Assembly: GCA_002299005.1 (NCBI GenBank)
Contig: DBMZ01000059.1
Location: 27,383-35,048, forward strand
DNA length: 7,666 bases
Direction of reading: 5' to 3'
DNA from: Alphaproteobacteria bacterium UBA685
GTDB taxonomy: Bacteria > Pseudomonadota > Alphaproteobacteria > Puniceispirillales > Puniceispirillaceae
In this document: in pieces, positions 1 through 6,297 of the stretch
Layout of the letters: every line of letters starts with the position of its first letter
Position numbering within the stretch: position 1 is the stretch's first letter
Notes under the pieces: generated by a model
What the model saw: only the letters and a program-made list of their open reading frames with translations
What the model was told of the DNA's origin: nothing
Databases searched by the model: none
Program-made: the position numbers and the translations under genes

Positions 1-455
1 TTCGGCTTAGGCTTAGGCTTAGGCTTCGGCTCAGCTTTTGGCGCTGGTTTCGGTTTCTTAGGCGGTGTTGGCCGCGGTTTTGGGCGCGCGATTGGCTTTG
101 CCACCTCTGGCGCTTTTTTTGTCGGCAGAATTTCAGCTGTCGCATCCACTGGTTTTGGCGCCGGCTCTGGTTCAGCCTGCGGCTCTTCAACCACTGGCTC
201 TGGCACAGGTGCTGGCGGCGGCGGCGGTGGTGGTGGTGGTGGTGGTTTCGGGCGCGCTTTATCTTGGTCGACCTCATCTTGCGGCGCCCCTTCAGAGGCG
301 GCGGCGATGTTTGTCACCTCGGCAATATCAACCATATCAATGATCACAAGCTGTTCTTCGCTCAATTCTTTTGAGTCAAAAGACGGCCAGCTGACTGTCA
401 TCACAGTGACAACCAGAGCGTGAAATCCAACTGATATCAGCGCGAAACGATTCAT
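1..455 (-). CDS. tolA: TolA, N-terminal part (cut by the window edge)
   Basis: TolA is the periplasm-spanning protein of the Tol-Pal system. It is anchored in the inner membrane, is energised by TolQ-TolR and contacts Pal/TolB at the outer membrane during division. Only the first 151 codons are present. The ATG at 455-453 lies 8 bases after the tolR stop. The product begins MNRFALISVGFHALVVTVM, one hydrophobic segment (about residues 4-22) carrying the S-x3-H pattern (S8, H12) that in TolA/TonB proteins faces the proton channel partners. An acidic stretch follows, then eleven consecutive prolines (P71-P81), and then a Lys-Pro and Glu-Pro rich region ending in KPKPKP at the edge. The extended Pro/Lys-rich arm is usual for alphaproteobacterial TolA, unlike the Ala/Lys-rich helix in E. 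coli. The C-terminal domain is outside the window. Some TonB-like proteins look similar, but the position after tolQR makes TolA by far the best call. Confidence 0.9.
   Translation of the reverse strand, partial: MNRFALISVGFHALVVTVMTVSWPSFDSKELSEEQLVIIDMVDIAEVTNIAAASEGAPQDEVDQDKARPKPPPPPPPPPPPAPVPEPVVEEPQAEPEPAPKPVDATAEILPTKKAPEVAKPIARPKPRPTPPKKPKPAPKAEPKPKPKPKP
4..33 (-). repeat. Hexanucleotide repeat encoding Lys-Pro units in tolA
   Basis: GGCTTA occurs three times in a row on the plus strand (4-21), followed by the variants GGCTTC and GGCTCA. On the minus strand it encodes alternating Lys and Pro in the extended periplasmic arm of TolA. The repeat reaches the left edge and may continue beyond it. 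Confidence 0.8.
213..246 (-). repeat. Trinucleotide run encoding eleven prolines in tolA
   Basis: Four GGC and seven GGT units lie in a row on the plus strand (214-246). Read on the minus strand these give six CCA, four CCG and one CCA codon, that is P71-P81 of TolA. Such runs stall ribosomes without EF-P, and tandem triplets can change length without shifting the frame. Confidence 0.9.
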
Positions 456-463
456 AAAATCGC

Positions 464-901
464 CTATCCTTCTTCAGGCAATTGCGCCACAAGGGCGACA
501 CGTTCAAACCCGGCGCTTTGAATGCGTCCCATCAATTCAACCACCTCGCCATAAGAGACAGAGCGGTCACCGCGCACAAAAATACGCACATCAGGATTAG
601 CCTCAGAGACAGCTGATAGACGCGGGATAAGCGTCTCTGCCTCAATCACATTTTCTTGCAAATAAATCTGGCCATCTGCCTGAATAGAGACCACCAAAGG
701 CGCGGCATTGGCAGAGATTTGACCTGCCTTTGTCTTCGGCAAATCAACCGGAATACCAACCGTCAATAACGGGGCAGTTACCATAAAGACAATCAAAAGC
801 ACCAGCATCACATCAACAAAGGGCGTGACATTGATTTCACCCATTGGGCGATGGCGTGAACGCCCGCCTCTGCCAGTTGGGCGGTTTAACGAGGCCCCCA
901 T
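464..901 (-). CDS. tolR: TolR, Tol-Pal proton channel subunit
   Basis: TolR belongs to the ExbD/TolR family and forms the inner-membrane proton channel with TolQ that drives TolA. The start chosen is the ATG at 901, giving 145 residues beginning MGASLN. A strong GGGAGG Shine-Dalgarno inside the end of tolQ sits 8 bases before it, and only one base separates it from the tolQ TAA. A longer reading from an ATG at 919 (MREASK) would overlap tolQ and has no visible ribosome binding site. The basic N-terminus is followed by the family signature GEINVTPFVDVMLVLLIVF (residues 21-39). Its transmembrane Asp30 matches the proton-carrying Asp23 of E. coli TolR. The rest is a periplasmic domain. Length is normal for the family, and the gene is translationally coupled to tolQ. 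Confidence 0.96.
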   Translation of the reverse strand: MGASLNRPTGRGGRSRHRPMGEINVTPFVDVMLVLLIVFMVTAPLLTVGIPVDLPKTKAGQISANAAPLVVSIQADGQIYLQENVIEAETLIPRLSAVSEANPDVRIFVRGDRSVSYGEVVELMGRIQSAGFERVALVAQLPEEG

Positions 902-902
902 T

Positions 903-1628
903 TTACTGGCCTCCCTCATCTAGCTGACGGGCGAGCAAGGTTGAAAATTCTGATGAGAATGTCTCTAATTGCGCGGCGCGTCTTTGCAGATCGCCTGAAA
1001 ATTTATTATAGGCCGCCACCGCCGGAATCGCCGCCGCAAGACCAAGCGCGGTCGCAAACAACGCCTCCGCAATACCAGGGGCAACAACCGCCAAGGACGT
1101 ATTCTTTGACTCAGCGATAGATTGGAAGGCATTCATAATCCCCCAAACCGTGCCAAACAGCCCCACAAACGGCGAGACAGACCCGATAGAGGCAAGGAAA
1201 TTCATGCCTGTCTCCATCTTATCCATCTCTCTTGTGATGGTGAAATTCATCGAACGGTCAATACGGTCAACAAGCGAGGCTTTTAAGTCTGCGCGCCCTG
1301 TCGCAGTCAGGCCCTTAGCAGAGGCTCTGCGCCATTCACGCATCGCGGCAACAAACACACGCGCTTGCGCATTATCAGGGTTTGCGCCTGTGGTATCATA
1401 GAGATTATCCAGCGATCCCCCAGACCAAAACTCATCTTCAAAGCGCTGTGTGCGGCGTGCTTCGCGGCGCAATCCGATGACTTTTTCAAAGATGATAGCC
1501 CAGCACCAAATCGAGGCACCGACCAATAGTAACATCACAAATTTGACCAACGGATCGGCTGCCCAGAACAGACCCATAATGGTTAAATCATGCGCTGTTT
1601 GGGTTACTGTCAAATCAATCTCAGCCAT
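903..1628 (-). CDS. tolQ: TolQ, Tol-Pal proton channel subunit
   Basis: TolQ is the MotA/TolQ/ExbB-type inner-membrane protein that assembles around TolR and turns proton flow into movement of TolA. The 241-residue product shows three hydrophobic segments: about 27-49, 143-165 and 181-207. A large cytoplasmic loop lies between the first two, as expected. Family motifs are GLFGTVWGIMNAF (156-168) and APGIAEALFATALGLAAAIPAV (183-204), which line the channel. The ATG at 1628 is preceded by AGGGG about 8 bases upstream. A 73-base gap separates it from ybgC, so it may have some transcription of its own, while tolR follows after one base. Confidence 0.97.
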   Translation of the reverse strand: MAEIDLTVTQTAHDLTIMGLFWAADPLVKFVMLLLVGASIWCWAIIFEKVIGLRREARRTQRFEDEFWSGGSLDNLYDTTGANPDNAQARVFVAAMREWRRASAKGLTATGRADLKASLVDRIDRSMNFTITREMDKMETGMNFLASIGSVSPFVGLFGTVWGIMNAFQSIAESKNTSLAVVAPGIAEALFATALGLAAAIPAVAAYNKFSGDLQRRAAQLETFSSEFSTLLARQLDEGGQ

Positions 1629-1701
1629 CTTATATCCCCTATTTCACTCATGTTTTTGCGCTCTCTAGCAACGCGCCAAAACAACCTGTTAGGCTATTAT
1701 C

Positions 1702-2199
1702 TTATTCATTTGTCATCGCAGCGATCAGATCGGCATCAAACCTTACCGGGCGACCTTTTTCATTTACCATCACAATCTCTACCTCAACATTGGCAAAAAT
1801 ATGACCGTTTTTATCTTTTTCATCAGCGATAGCAGCTTTAATTGTCTGCTGTGCAATCAGCCGCGCTTTGCCTAAGTCTTTCAGGCGCGTCTCGATAATC
1901 ACCTCATCACCCAATTTCGCAGGGCGCAGATATTCAAGCGATGCACGGCGCACAACAAAGCCCCTTTTCTTATCATAGAGATTATCACCTTGCGAGACAC
2001 CGATTAGCCGCAACCAGCCAGACCGGCCGCGCTCAGCAAAGCTCAGATAATTTGCATGATAGACGATACCGCCCGCATCAGTGTCTTCAAACTGCACCAG
2101 CAACGGATAATGATGCACCGCCCCATCCATCCAGCCATCAAGCACCGCGCGCGCATTATCAGGGACAAGCCCGCCAAATAAATCAGCCATCTGCGCCAT
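1702..2199 (-). CDS. ybgC: YbgC, tol-pal-associated acyl-CoA thioesterase
   Basis: This is a hot-dog fold thioesterase of the 4-hydroxybenzoyl-CoA family, the usual first gene of the tol-pal cluster. Family members hydrolyse acyl-CoA or acyl-ACP in the cytoplasm; a link to phospholipid metabolism is proposed but the natural substrate is not settled. The catalytic signature is FEDTDAGGIVYHANYLSFAERGR (broken here as FEDTDAGG, then IVYHANY, then LSFAERGR). It holds the nucleophile-region Asp at residue 41 and His at 48, counting from the ATG at 2199. A GTG at 2202, overlapping the ruvB stop codon by one base, is an alternative start, and a GAGGA lies at usable distance from both. At 165 residues it is longer than the roughly 134 of E. 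coli because of an N-terminal extension of about 30 residues. It is tightly coupled to ruvB. Confidence 0.94.
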   Translation of the reverse strand: MAQMADLFGGLVPDNARAVLDGWMDGAVHHYPLLVQFEDTDAGGIVYHANYLSFAERGRSGWLRLIGVSQGDNLYDKKRGFVVRRASLEYLRPAKLGDEVIIETRLKDLGKARLIAQQTIKAAIADEKDKNGHIFANVEVEIVMVNEKGRPVRFDADLIAAMTNE

Positions 2200-2201
2200 C
2201 A

Positions 2202-3269
2202 CTAGGCTTCCTCATCAACGTGATCGCCATCATCATGCGAGAGCAAATCAAGCTGAACAGAGGCCGTTGGCGGTGGTGTCAGGCCCAAATAATCCCAGCC
2301 CATCCGCGATAAGCACCTGCCTCGCGGGGTGCGCATCAACAGGCCTGTCTGCATCAAATAGGGCTCTATCACCTCTTCAAGCATATCACGTTGTTCTGCC
2401 AAAACCGCCGCCAGCGTCTCGACCCCCACAGGGCCCCCGCCATAATTATCGACAAGCGCAGAGAGATAGCGCCTATCCATCTGATCAAGGCCGCTCGCAT
2501 CCACATCCAAGCGGAGCAACGCCTTATCTGCGACCGCGGCGGTAATCATCCCTGCCCCTTCGACAGAGGCAATATCACGCACGCGCCGCAACAGCCGGCC
2601 GGCAATACGCGGTGTGCCTCTTGCGCGCCGCGCAATTTCAAGCGCGCCATCTTCTGCCATCGCCAAATTCAGCTTCACCGCTTGGGCTTGCAAAATCACC
2701 GATAATTCTTCTGGCGTATAGAATTGCATCCGCATCTGGATACCAAAGCGATCACGCAAAGGCGTTGTCAAAAGACCCGCTCTTGTGGTCGCGCCGACCA
2801 GCGTGAAAGGCGGCAAATCAATGCGCACTGAGCGCGCAGACGGCCCTTCGCCAATCATCAAATCAAGCTGGAAATCTTCCATCGCTGGATAAAGCACTTC
2901 TTCAACCGCAGGATTAAGGCGATGAATCTCGTCAATAAACAGCACATCATTGGGCGCCAAATTCGTCAGCAAGCTGGCCAAATCACCGGCACGCGCGATC
3001 ACAGGCCCAGAGGTTGCACGAAAGCCGACGCCAAGCTCGCCAGAGACAATTTGTGCCATCGTCGTTTTACCCAAGCCGGGCGGGCCATGAAGCAGGGTAT
3101 GATCCATTGCCTCTGTGCGCCCTCTAGCGGCTTTGATAAACATCTCAAGATTCTGGCGGCCAATCCCTTGGCCAATAAAATCATCCAGCTTTTTCGGGCG
3201 CAAAGCATGATCATGACCTTCTGCTGGCTCTATCTCGTGCCCAGAGGATAAGCGGCTATCATCACTCAT
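2202..3269 (-). CDS. ruvB: RuvB, Holliday junction branch-migration ATPase
   Basis: RuvB is the AAA+ motor that, loaded by RuvA, pumps DNA through Holliday junctions during recombinational repair. The 355-residue product shows Walker [10 protein letters not shown] (62-70), Walker B LFIDEIH (110-116), sensor 1 VGATTR (158-163), an arginine finger in LRDRFG (R174, as in E. coli) and sensor 2 in GTPRIAGR (R221). The C-terminal winged-helix part includes GGGPVG (277-282) and the basic RTPRGR turn (313-318). Compared with the 336 residues of E. coli, the excess lies at the two ends, including an acidic tail. The ATG directly follows the ruvA TAG with no gap, and AAGGAG lies 9 bases upstream inside ruvA, so translation is coupled. 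Confidence 0.98.
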   Translation of the reverse strand: MSDDSRLSSGHEIEPAEGHDHALRPKKLDDFIGQGIGRQNLEMFIKAARGRTEAMDHTLLHGPPGLGKTTMAQIVSGELGVGFRATSGPVIARAGDLASLLTNLAPNDVLFIDEIHRLNPAVEEVLYPAMEDFQLDLMIGEGPSARSVRIDLPPFTLVGATTRAGLLTTPLRDRFGIQMRMQFYTPEELSVILQAQAVKLNLAMAEDGALEIARRARGTPRIAGRLLRRVRDIASVEGAGMITAAVADKALLRLDVDASGLDQMDRRYLSALVDNYGGGPVGVETLAAVLAEQRDMLEEVIEPYLMQTGLLMRTPRGRCLSRMGWDYLGLTPPPTASVQLDLLSHDDGDHVDEEA

Positions 3270-3938
3270 CTAGCGACGCTCCTTATTGCCAAGCTCTTTT
3301 AGCGCGGCACCGATAAGCGAAGCGCTATTTGCGCCCGCATCGCTTGCCACCAAATCACGCAAAACCGCCCATGCCTCTGCTCTGGCATAGCCGAGATTTA
3401 CCAAGGCAGACAGCGCATCATTCATCGCCGCTTGACCTGCCATAGCCTCATCATTGCCGCCACTTGCCGCACCTGCACCTGCCCCTGCGCCTATCCCTGC
3501 CCCGGCCCCAACAGGCGCCACAGATAAAGAACGTAGCTTGCCCAATTTTTCGGCCAATTCATTGACAATTCTGGTGGCGATTTTCGGGCCAATGCCATCA
3601 GCCCTTGTGATCATCGCCTTATCGCCTGCCATAATCGCTTCTTCCACCTCAGCAGGCGAAAGCGCGGATAAAATAGCAATCGCCGCCTTTGCGCCGACAC
3701 CTTGGACGGTCTGCAAAAGCAGGAATGTGTCTTTTTCATGCGCGGCACTAAAGCCGAATAAGGTCATGGAATCTTCGCGCACAATCATCTCTGTCAGCAA
3801 TTTAACAGAGCCGCCAACATCGCCTATCGCATCTAATGAGCGCGAGGTCGCGGTGACCAGATAGCCAACGCCGCCTACATCAATCACCGCATGGGTCATT
3901 GTTTTTTGCGCTAATGTTCCAGAAAGATGGGCAATCAT
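3270..3938 (-). CDS. ruvA: RuvA, Holliday junction DNA-binding protein
   Basis: RuvA binds four-way junctions as a tetramer and recruits RuvB. The 222-residue product has an N-terminal OB-fold domain with the acidic pin E55-D56 in REDSMTLFGF, at the same numbers as E. coli. Two helix-hairpin-helix motifs follow: TVQGVGAKAA (77-86) and DGIGPKIA (114-121). A C-terminal RuvB-contacting domain begins near residue 168 (AGQAAMNDALSALVNLGY). Between domains II and III lies an unusual Gly/Ala linker, GAGAGIGAGAGAGAASGG (144-161). Family length is about 200, and the linker explains the excess. The start is 6 bases after the ruvC stop with only a weak ribosome binding site, which suggests coupling to ruvC translation. 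Confidence 0.97.
   Translation of the reverse strand: MIAHLSGTLAQKTMTHAVIDVGGVGYLVTATSRSLDAIGDVGGSVKLLTEMIVREDSMTLFGFSAAHEKDTFLLLQTVQGVGAKAAIAILSALSPAEVEEAIMAGDKAMITRADGIGPKIATRIVNELAEKLGKLRSLSVAPVGAGAGIGAGAGAGAASGGNDEAMAGQAAMNDALSALVNLGYARAEAWAVLRDLVASDAGANSASLIGAALKELGNKERR
3456..3509 (-). repeat. Gly/Ala low-complexity linker coding repeat in ruvA
   Basis: Imperfect repeats of a six-base unit reading roughly GGGGCA or GGCGCA on the minus strand encode alternating Gly-Ala residues 144-161 of RuvA. They lie between the helix-hairpin-helix domain and the RuvB-binding domain. The linker is flexible in all RuvA proteins, so length change here should be tolerated. Simple repeats of this kind can vary in length by replication slippage, but that is inference. 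Confidence 0.6.
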
Positions 3939-3944
3939 AACACT

Positions 3945-4559
3945 CTACAGACCTTTTTTTTGTTCCTTGGCAAGCGCGGCGGCAATCGCCGCAGATAGGC
4001 CGCGCCCCCCAATTGATTTACCCTGTGAGGCCGCCCCTGCTAAACCTACCCCTGATCTGGCTGGCATGCGACCATTATTATCAACCAGCAAGCCATTTGC
4101 CGCGTCATGAATACCCGCAATCGCAAGCCCAAGCGCGTCTGCCGCATCTGCGCCCTTTGGCACAATCCCCAAAAGATGCGCGACCATCGCCTGCATTTGC
4201 TTTTTATCAGCCGTCCCGGTACCCGTCACCGCCTTTTTCGCCAGCCTCGGGGCAATCTCTCGCAAAGGCAGACCATGTGATGAGCAAGCCGCCATCGCCG
4301 CCCCTCTTGCCATACCAAGCTTTAGCGCTGATTTCGCATTTTTCGACACAAACACAGATTCAATCGACGCCGCCATCGGCCCATATTCTTGGCACACAGC
4401 GAGGATCCCATCAAAGATCATCTGCAATCTTTGATGGTCATCTTCATCGGTATTTGTCCTGATTTGGCCATGGCCAAGATGAAGGAGCGCATTGCCATGC
4501 TTTTCAATAATCCCCCAGCCCGTACAAGTCAGGCCAGGATCAATGCCGAGCATTCGCAT
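3945..4559 (-). CDS. ruvC: RuvC, Holliday junction resolvase
   Basis: RuvC is the metal-dependent endonuclease that cuts Holliday junctions after RuvAB branch migration. The 204-residue product begins MRMLGIDPGLTCTGWG. Its four acidic catalytic residues are visible: D7, E67 (IESVF), D138 and D141 (ADAADALGLAIA), matching D7, E66, D138 and D141 of E. coli. Conserved lysines are present in RLAKKAVTG (K108/K109) and DKKQM (K119/K120). The ATG at 4559 has AGGG at good spacing; an in-frame ATG two codons later is less well placed. A basic, Gly/Ala-rich tail of about 30 residues extends beyond the 173-residue E. coli protein. No alphaproteobacterial LexA box (GTTC-N7-GTTC) is visible in the gap upstream. 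Confidence 0.97.
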   Translation of the reverse strand: MRMLGIDPGLTCTGWGIIEKHGNALLHLGHGQIRTNTDEDDHQRLQMIFDGILAVCQEYGPMAASIESVFVSKNAKSALKLGMARGAAMAACSSHGLPLREIAPRLAKKAVTGTGTADKKQMQAMVAHLLGIVPKGADAADALGLAIAGIHDAANGLLVDNNGRMPARSGVGLAGAASQGKSIGGRGLSAAIAAALAKEQKKGL

Positions 4560-4613
4560 AAGCGCCCTTTCTTACTGTCTTAAGTGCGCTCTACCCCACA
4601 GCCCACTAGAAGC

Positions 4614-4628
4614 CATAGCAAAGCGCAA
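4614..4628 (-). repeat. Promoter-like short repeat ahead of ruvC
   Basis: On the minus strand this reads TTGCGCTTTGCTATG. It is the same as the element at 5425-5441 except for two missing bases. It starts within 6 bases of the yebC stop and lies about 55 bases ahead of the ruvC start, a place suitable for a promoter -10 region containing GCTA. I see no convincing -35 sequence for it. Confidence 0.4.
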
Positions 4629-4633
4629 GATGC

Positions 4634-5377
4634 CTAGCTTTCAAGAGCGGCTAGCACCTCGTCTGAAATATCGAAATTCGATGATAATGCCTGCACATCA
4701 TCATTATCGTCCAATACTTCCATCAATTTCAAAAGCCCTTTAGCATGGTCAACTGTGACCTCAACCAGATTTTGCGGCTTCCATGTAATAGAGGCCTCCG
4801 ATGGCGGGCCAAAAGACGCCTCAAGCGCGTCACGCACGCTGTTGAAATCTTCAATCGCGCAAATGATTGTGTGACCATCCCCATCAGATTCAACATTCTC
4901 AGCCCCTGCTTCAAGCGCCGCTTCGAACATGCTATCTGCGTCTGTGACATCTGCTTCGAACAAGATCTCGCCAACCTTATCAAACATAAAGCTAACAGAG
5001 CCTGTCTCGCCCAATGAGCCATTATATTTGCTAAAGGCCGCACGCACCTCAGAGGCTGTACGGTTGCGGTTATCTGTCATTGTCTCAACAATCAGCGCGG
5101 TACCGCCCGGGCCATAGCCCTCATAGCGAATCTCTTCATATTGCACATCATCGCCACCTTCGACTTTTTTGATAACGCGCTCAATATTATCTTTTGGCAT
5201 ATTCGCCGCACGGCACGCGGCAAGCGCGGTGCGCAAACGCGGGTTTGATTCAGGATCAGGCCCCCCTCTAACAGCGACAGCCAACTCTTTACCAAGACGC
5301 GAGAACACCTTAGCGCGCTTTTTATCTTGGGCGCCTTTGCGATGTTGAATATTTTTGAATTTACTATGGCCTGCCAT
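4634..5377 (-). CDS. yebC: YebC/PmpR family protein (TACO1-like)
   Basis: This is a full-length member of the YebC/PmpR family (247 residues; E. coli YebC has 246). The diagnostic N-terminus MAGHSKFKNIQHRKGAQDKK is followed by SNPRLRTAL (44-52) and NMPKDNIERVIKK (59-71), then the GYGPGGTALIVETMTDNRNRT core (split here: GYGPGGTAL, IVETMTDNRNRT). Family members were long annotated as DNA-binding regulators. Work on the mitochondrial homologue TACO1 and on bacterial YebC proteins instead supports a ribosome-associated role in relieving stalls at proline runs. Which role holds here cannot be seen from sequence. Its position just before ruvCAB is common in bacteria. The ribosome binding site is weak (GGA 8 bases before ATG). 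The gene probably has its own promoter in the 85-base gap upstream. Confidence 0.96.
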   Translation of the reverse strand: MAGHSKFKNIQHRKGAQDKKRAKVFSRLGKELAVAVRGGPDPESNPRLRTALAACRAANMPKDNIERVIKKVEGGDDVQYEEIRYEGYGPGGTALIVETMTDNRNRTASEVRAAFSKYNGSLGETGSVSFMFDKVGEILFEADVTDADSMFEAALEAGAENVESDGDGHTIICAIEDFNSVRDALEASFGPPSEASITWKPQNLVEVTVDHAKGLLKLMEVLDDNDDVQALSSNFDISDEVLAALES

Positions 5378-5423
5378 TTTTTTAATCCGAGTTTTATGAA
5401 TGCGTTGAAAAATGCTCCTCTAC

Positions 5424-5452
5424 TCATAGCAAAGAGCGCAAATAAGGGGCAA
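5424..5452 (-). promoter_or_regulatory. Candidate promoter for yebC-ruvCAB
   Basis: On the minus strand TTGCCC (5452-5447) and CTATGA (5429-5424) are separated by 17 bases. This resembles the alphaproteobacterial housekeeping pattern with a TTG-type -35 and a GCTA/CTAT-type -10. Transcription would start some 40 bases before the yebC ATG. The match is imperfect and made by eye. Confidence 0.35.
5425..5441 (-). repeat. Promoter-like short repeat ahead of yebC
   Basis: On the minus strand this reads TTGCGCTCTTTGCTATG. It shares 15 positions with the copy at 4614-4628, differing by a two-base insertion. It overlaps the -10 and spacer of the candidate promoter and lies about 48 bases ahead of the yebC start. 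Confidence 0.4.
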
Positions 5453-5462
5453 GTAATTTCAG

Positions 5463-6263
5463 CTATGTCGCCGCTAGAACCCCGCCAGAACGATACGGCA
5501 TAGCTGATAGCGCAAGACCTGTTGCCTCATCTGTCTCAACCAAGAGCCCTGAGAGCGTTGGCTCGCCCGTGGCAACAGATAGACGGCCTGATTTGCGTCC
5601 AGTAAAGCGGCTAATCGCGATATCAGGGTCCATCCCAATGACCGAAATATAATCACCGCACATGCCAGCATCAGTCTGAAAGGCCGTGCCTTGCGGCAAA
5701 ACACGGTGATCAGCTGTTGGAATATGCGTATGGGTGCCAACAACACAAGACACTTTGCCATCACAATAAAAGCCGGTCGCCACCTTCTCAGATGTCGCCT
5801 CACCATGCACATCAACCAAGATAAAATCAGCCTCATGACCAAGGCGCATCGCCGCAATCTCTTTATCGAGCGCCTCAAACATATTGCCATTTTCGGCCAT
5901 GAATAAATTGCACATCACATTAATCACCCCAAGGCGCTTACCAGAGGCAAGGGTATGGATAACCGCCCCTTTGCCAGGGAATTCGCGGGCCATATTGGCA
6001 GGGCGCAACAAACGCGGCTGTTTTTGAATATAAGGAGAAATCTCTGCCTTATCCCAGACATGATTGCCCGTGGTCAGCACATCGGCACCAGCGGCGAATA
6101 AATCATCACAAATCGCCGGGGTGATACCAAAACCACCTGCCGCATTTTCACAATTCACAATGATCGCATCAAGGCTATGTTTGGCGCGGATATCTGGCAA
6201 TTGCGCTATCACCGCATTACGGGCTGACCGCCCCACAATATCACCTAGAAATAAAACTCTCAT
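5463..6263 (-). CDS. TIGR00282-type metallophosphoesterase (YmdB-like)
   Basis: The product is a cytoplasmic calcineurin-like phosphoesterase of the family that includes Bacillus subtilis YmdB, which cleaves 2',3'-cyclic nucleotides; it is unrelated to the E. coli macrodomain protein of the same name. From the ATG at 6263 it has 266 residues. The metal-binding set is complete: D8 in FLGDIVG, E39-N40 in NCENAAGG, N67-H68 in TTGNHVWD, H153 in DVHGEATSE, and H178 and H180 in GTHTHIPTAD. An in-frame TTG one codon upstream is a less likely start. The ribosome binding site is weak (GAAAG region). It lies 34 bases after the cyclo-ligase gene and before yebC, a common alphaproteobacterial arrangement. 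The substrate here is not known. Confidence 0.93.
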   Translation of the reverse strand: MRVLFLGDIVGRSARNAVIAQLPDIRAKHSLDAIIVNCENAAGGFGITPAICDDLFAAGADVLTTGNHVWDKAEISPYIQKQPRLLRPANMAREFPGKGAVIHTLASGKRLGVINVMCNLFMAENGNMFEALDKEIAAMRLGHEADFILVDVHGEATSEKVATGFYCDGKVSCVVGTHTHIPTADHRVLPQGTAFQTDAGMCGDYISVIGMDPDIAISRFTGRKSGRLSVATGEPTLSGLLVETDEATGLALSAMPYRSGGVLAAT

Positions 6264-6297
6264 CAATTGTCACTTTCTTACATAATGGGGGGCTGTA

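Noticed and set aside
4..33. Tandem repeats at the left edge as a possible CRISPR or satellite array
   Set aside because: The units are six bases, in frame with tolA and encode Lys-Pro; there are no spacers.
65..343. Plus-strand open frame encoding a Leu/Ala/Val-rich product
   Set aside because: It is antisense to the Pro/Lys-rich part of tolA; its hydrophobic look and valine run arise from the complement of the proline codons.
464..919. Longer tolR starting at 919
   Set aside because: It overlaps the end of tolQ and has no Shine-Dalgarno, while the ATG at 901 has GGGAGG at ideal spacing and gives the usual N-terminus.
1629..1701. Terminator or strong promoter between ybgC and tolQ
   Set aside because: Only weak inverted repeats and a loose GCTA-type element are visible; nothing firm enough to list as a separate feature.
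1941..2312. Plus-strand 123-codon open frame across the ybgC-ruvB junction
   Set aside because: Antisense to two well-supported genes, with no ribosome binding site or recognisable motif.
3454..3864. Plus-strand 136-codon open frame opposite ruvA
   Set aside because: Antisense to ruvA; its Ala-Pro repeat is just the complement of the Gly-Ala linker.
4013..4462. Plus-strand 149-codon open frame opposite ruvC
   Set aside because: Antisense to a gene with all catalytic residues in place; the Pro/His/Ser-rich product is typical of a reverse-complement shadow.
5474..5890. Minus-strand 138-codon open frame inside the phosphoesterase gene
   Set aside because: It lies wholly within a gene with a complete metal-binding motif set and its Arg/Leu-rich product matches nothing I recognise.
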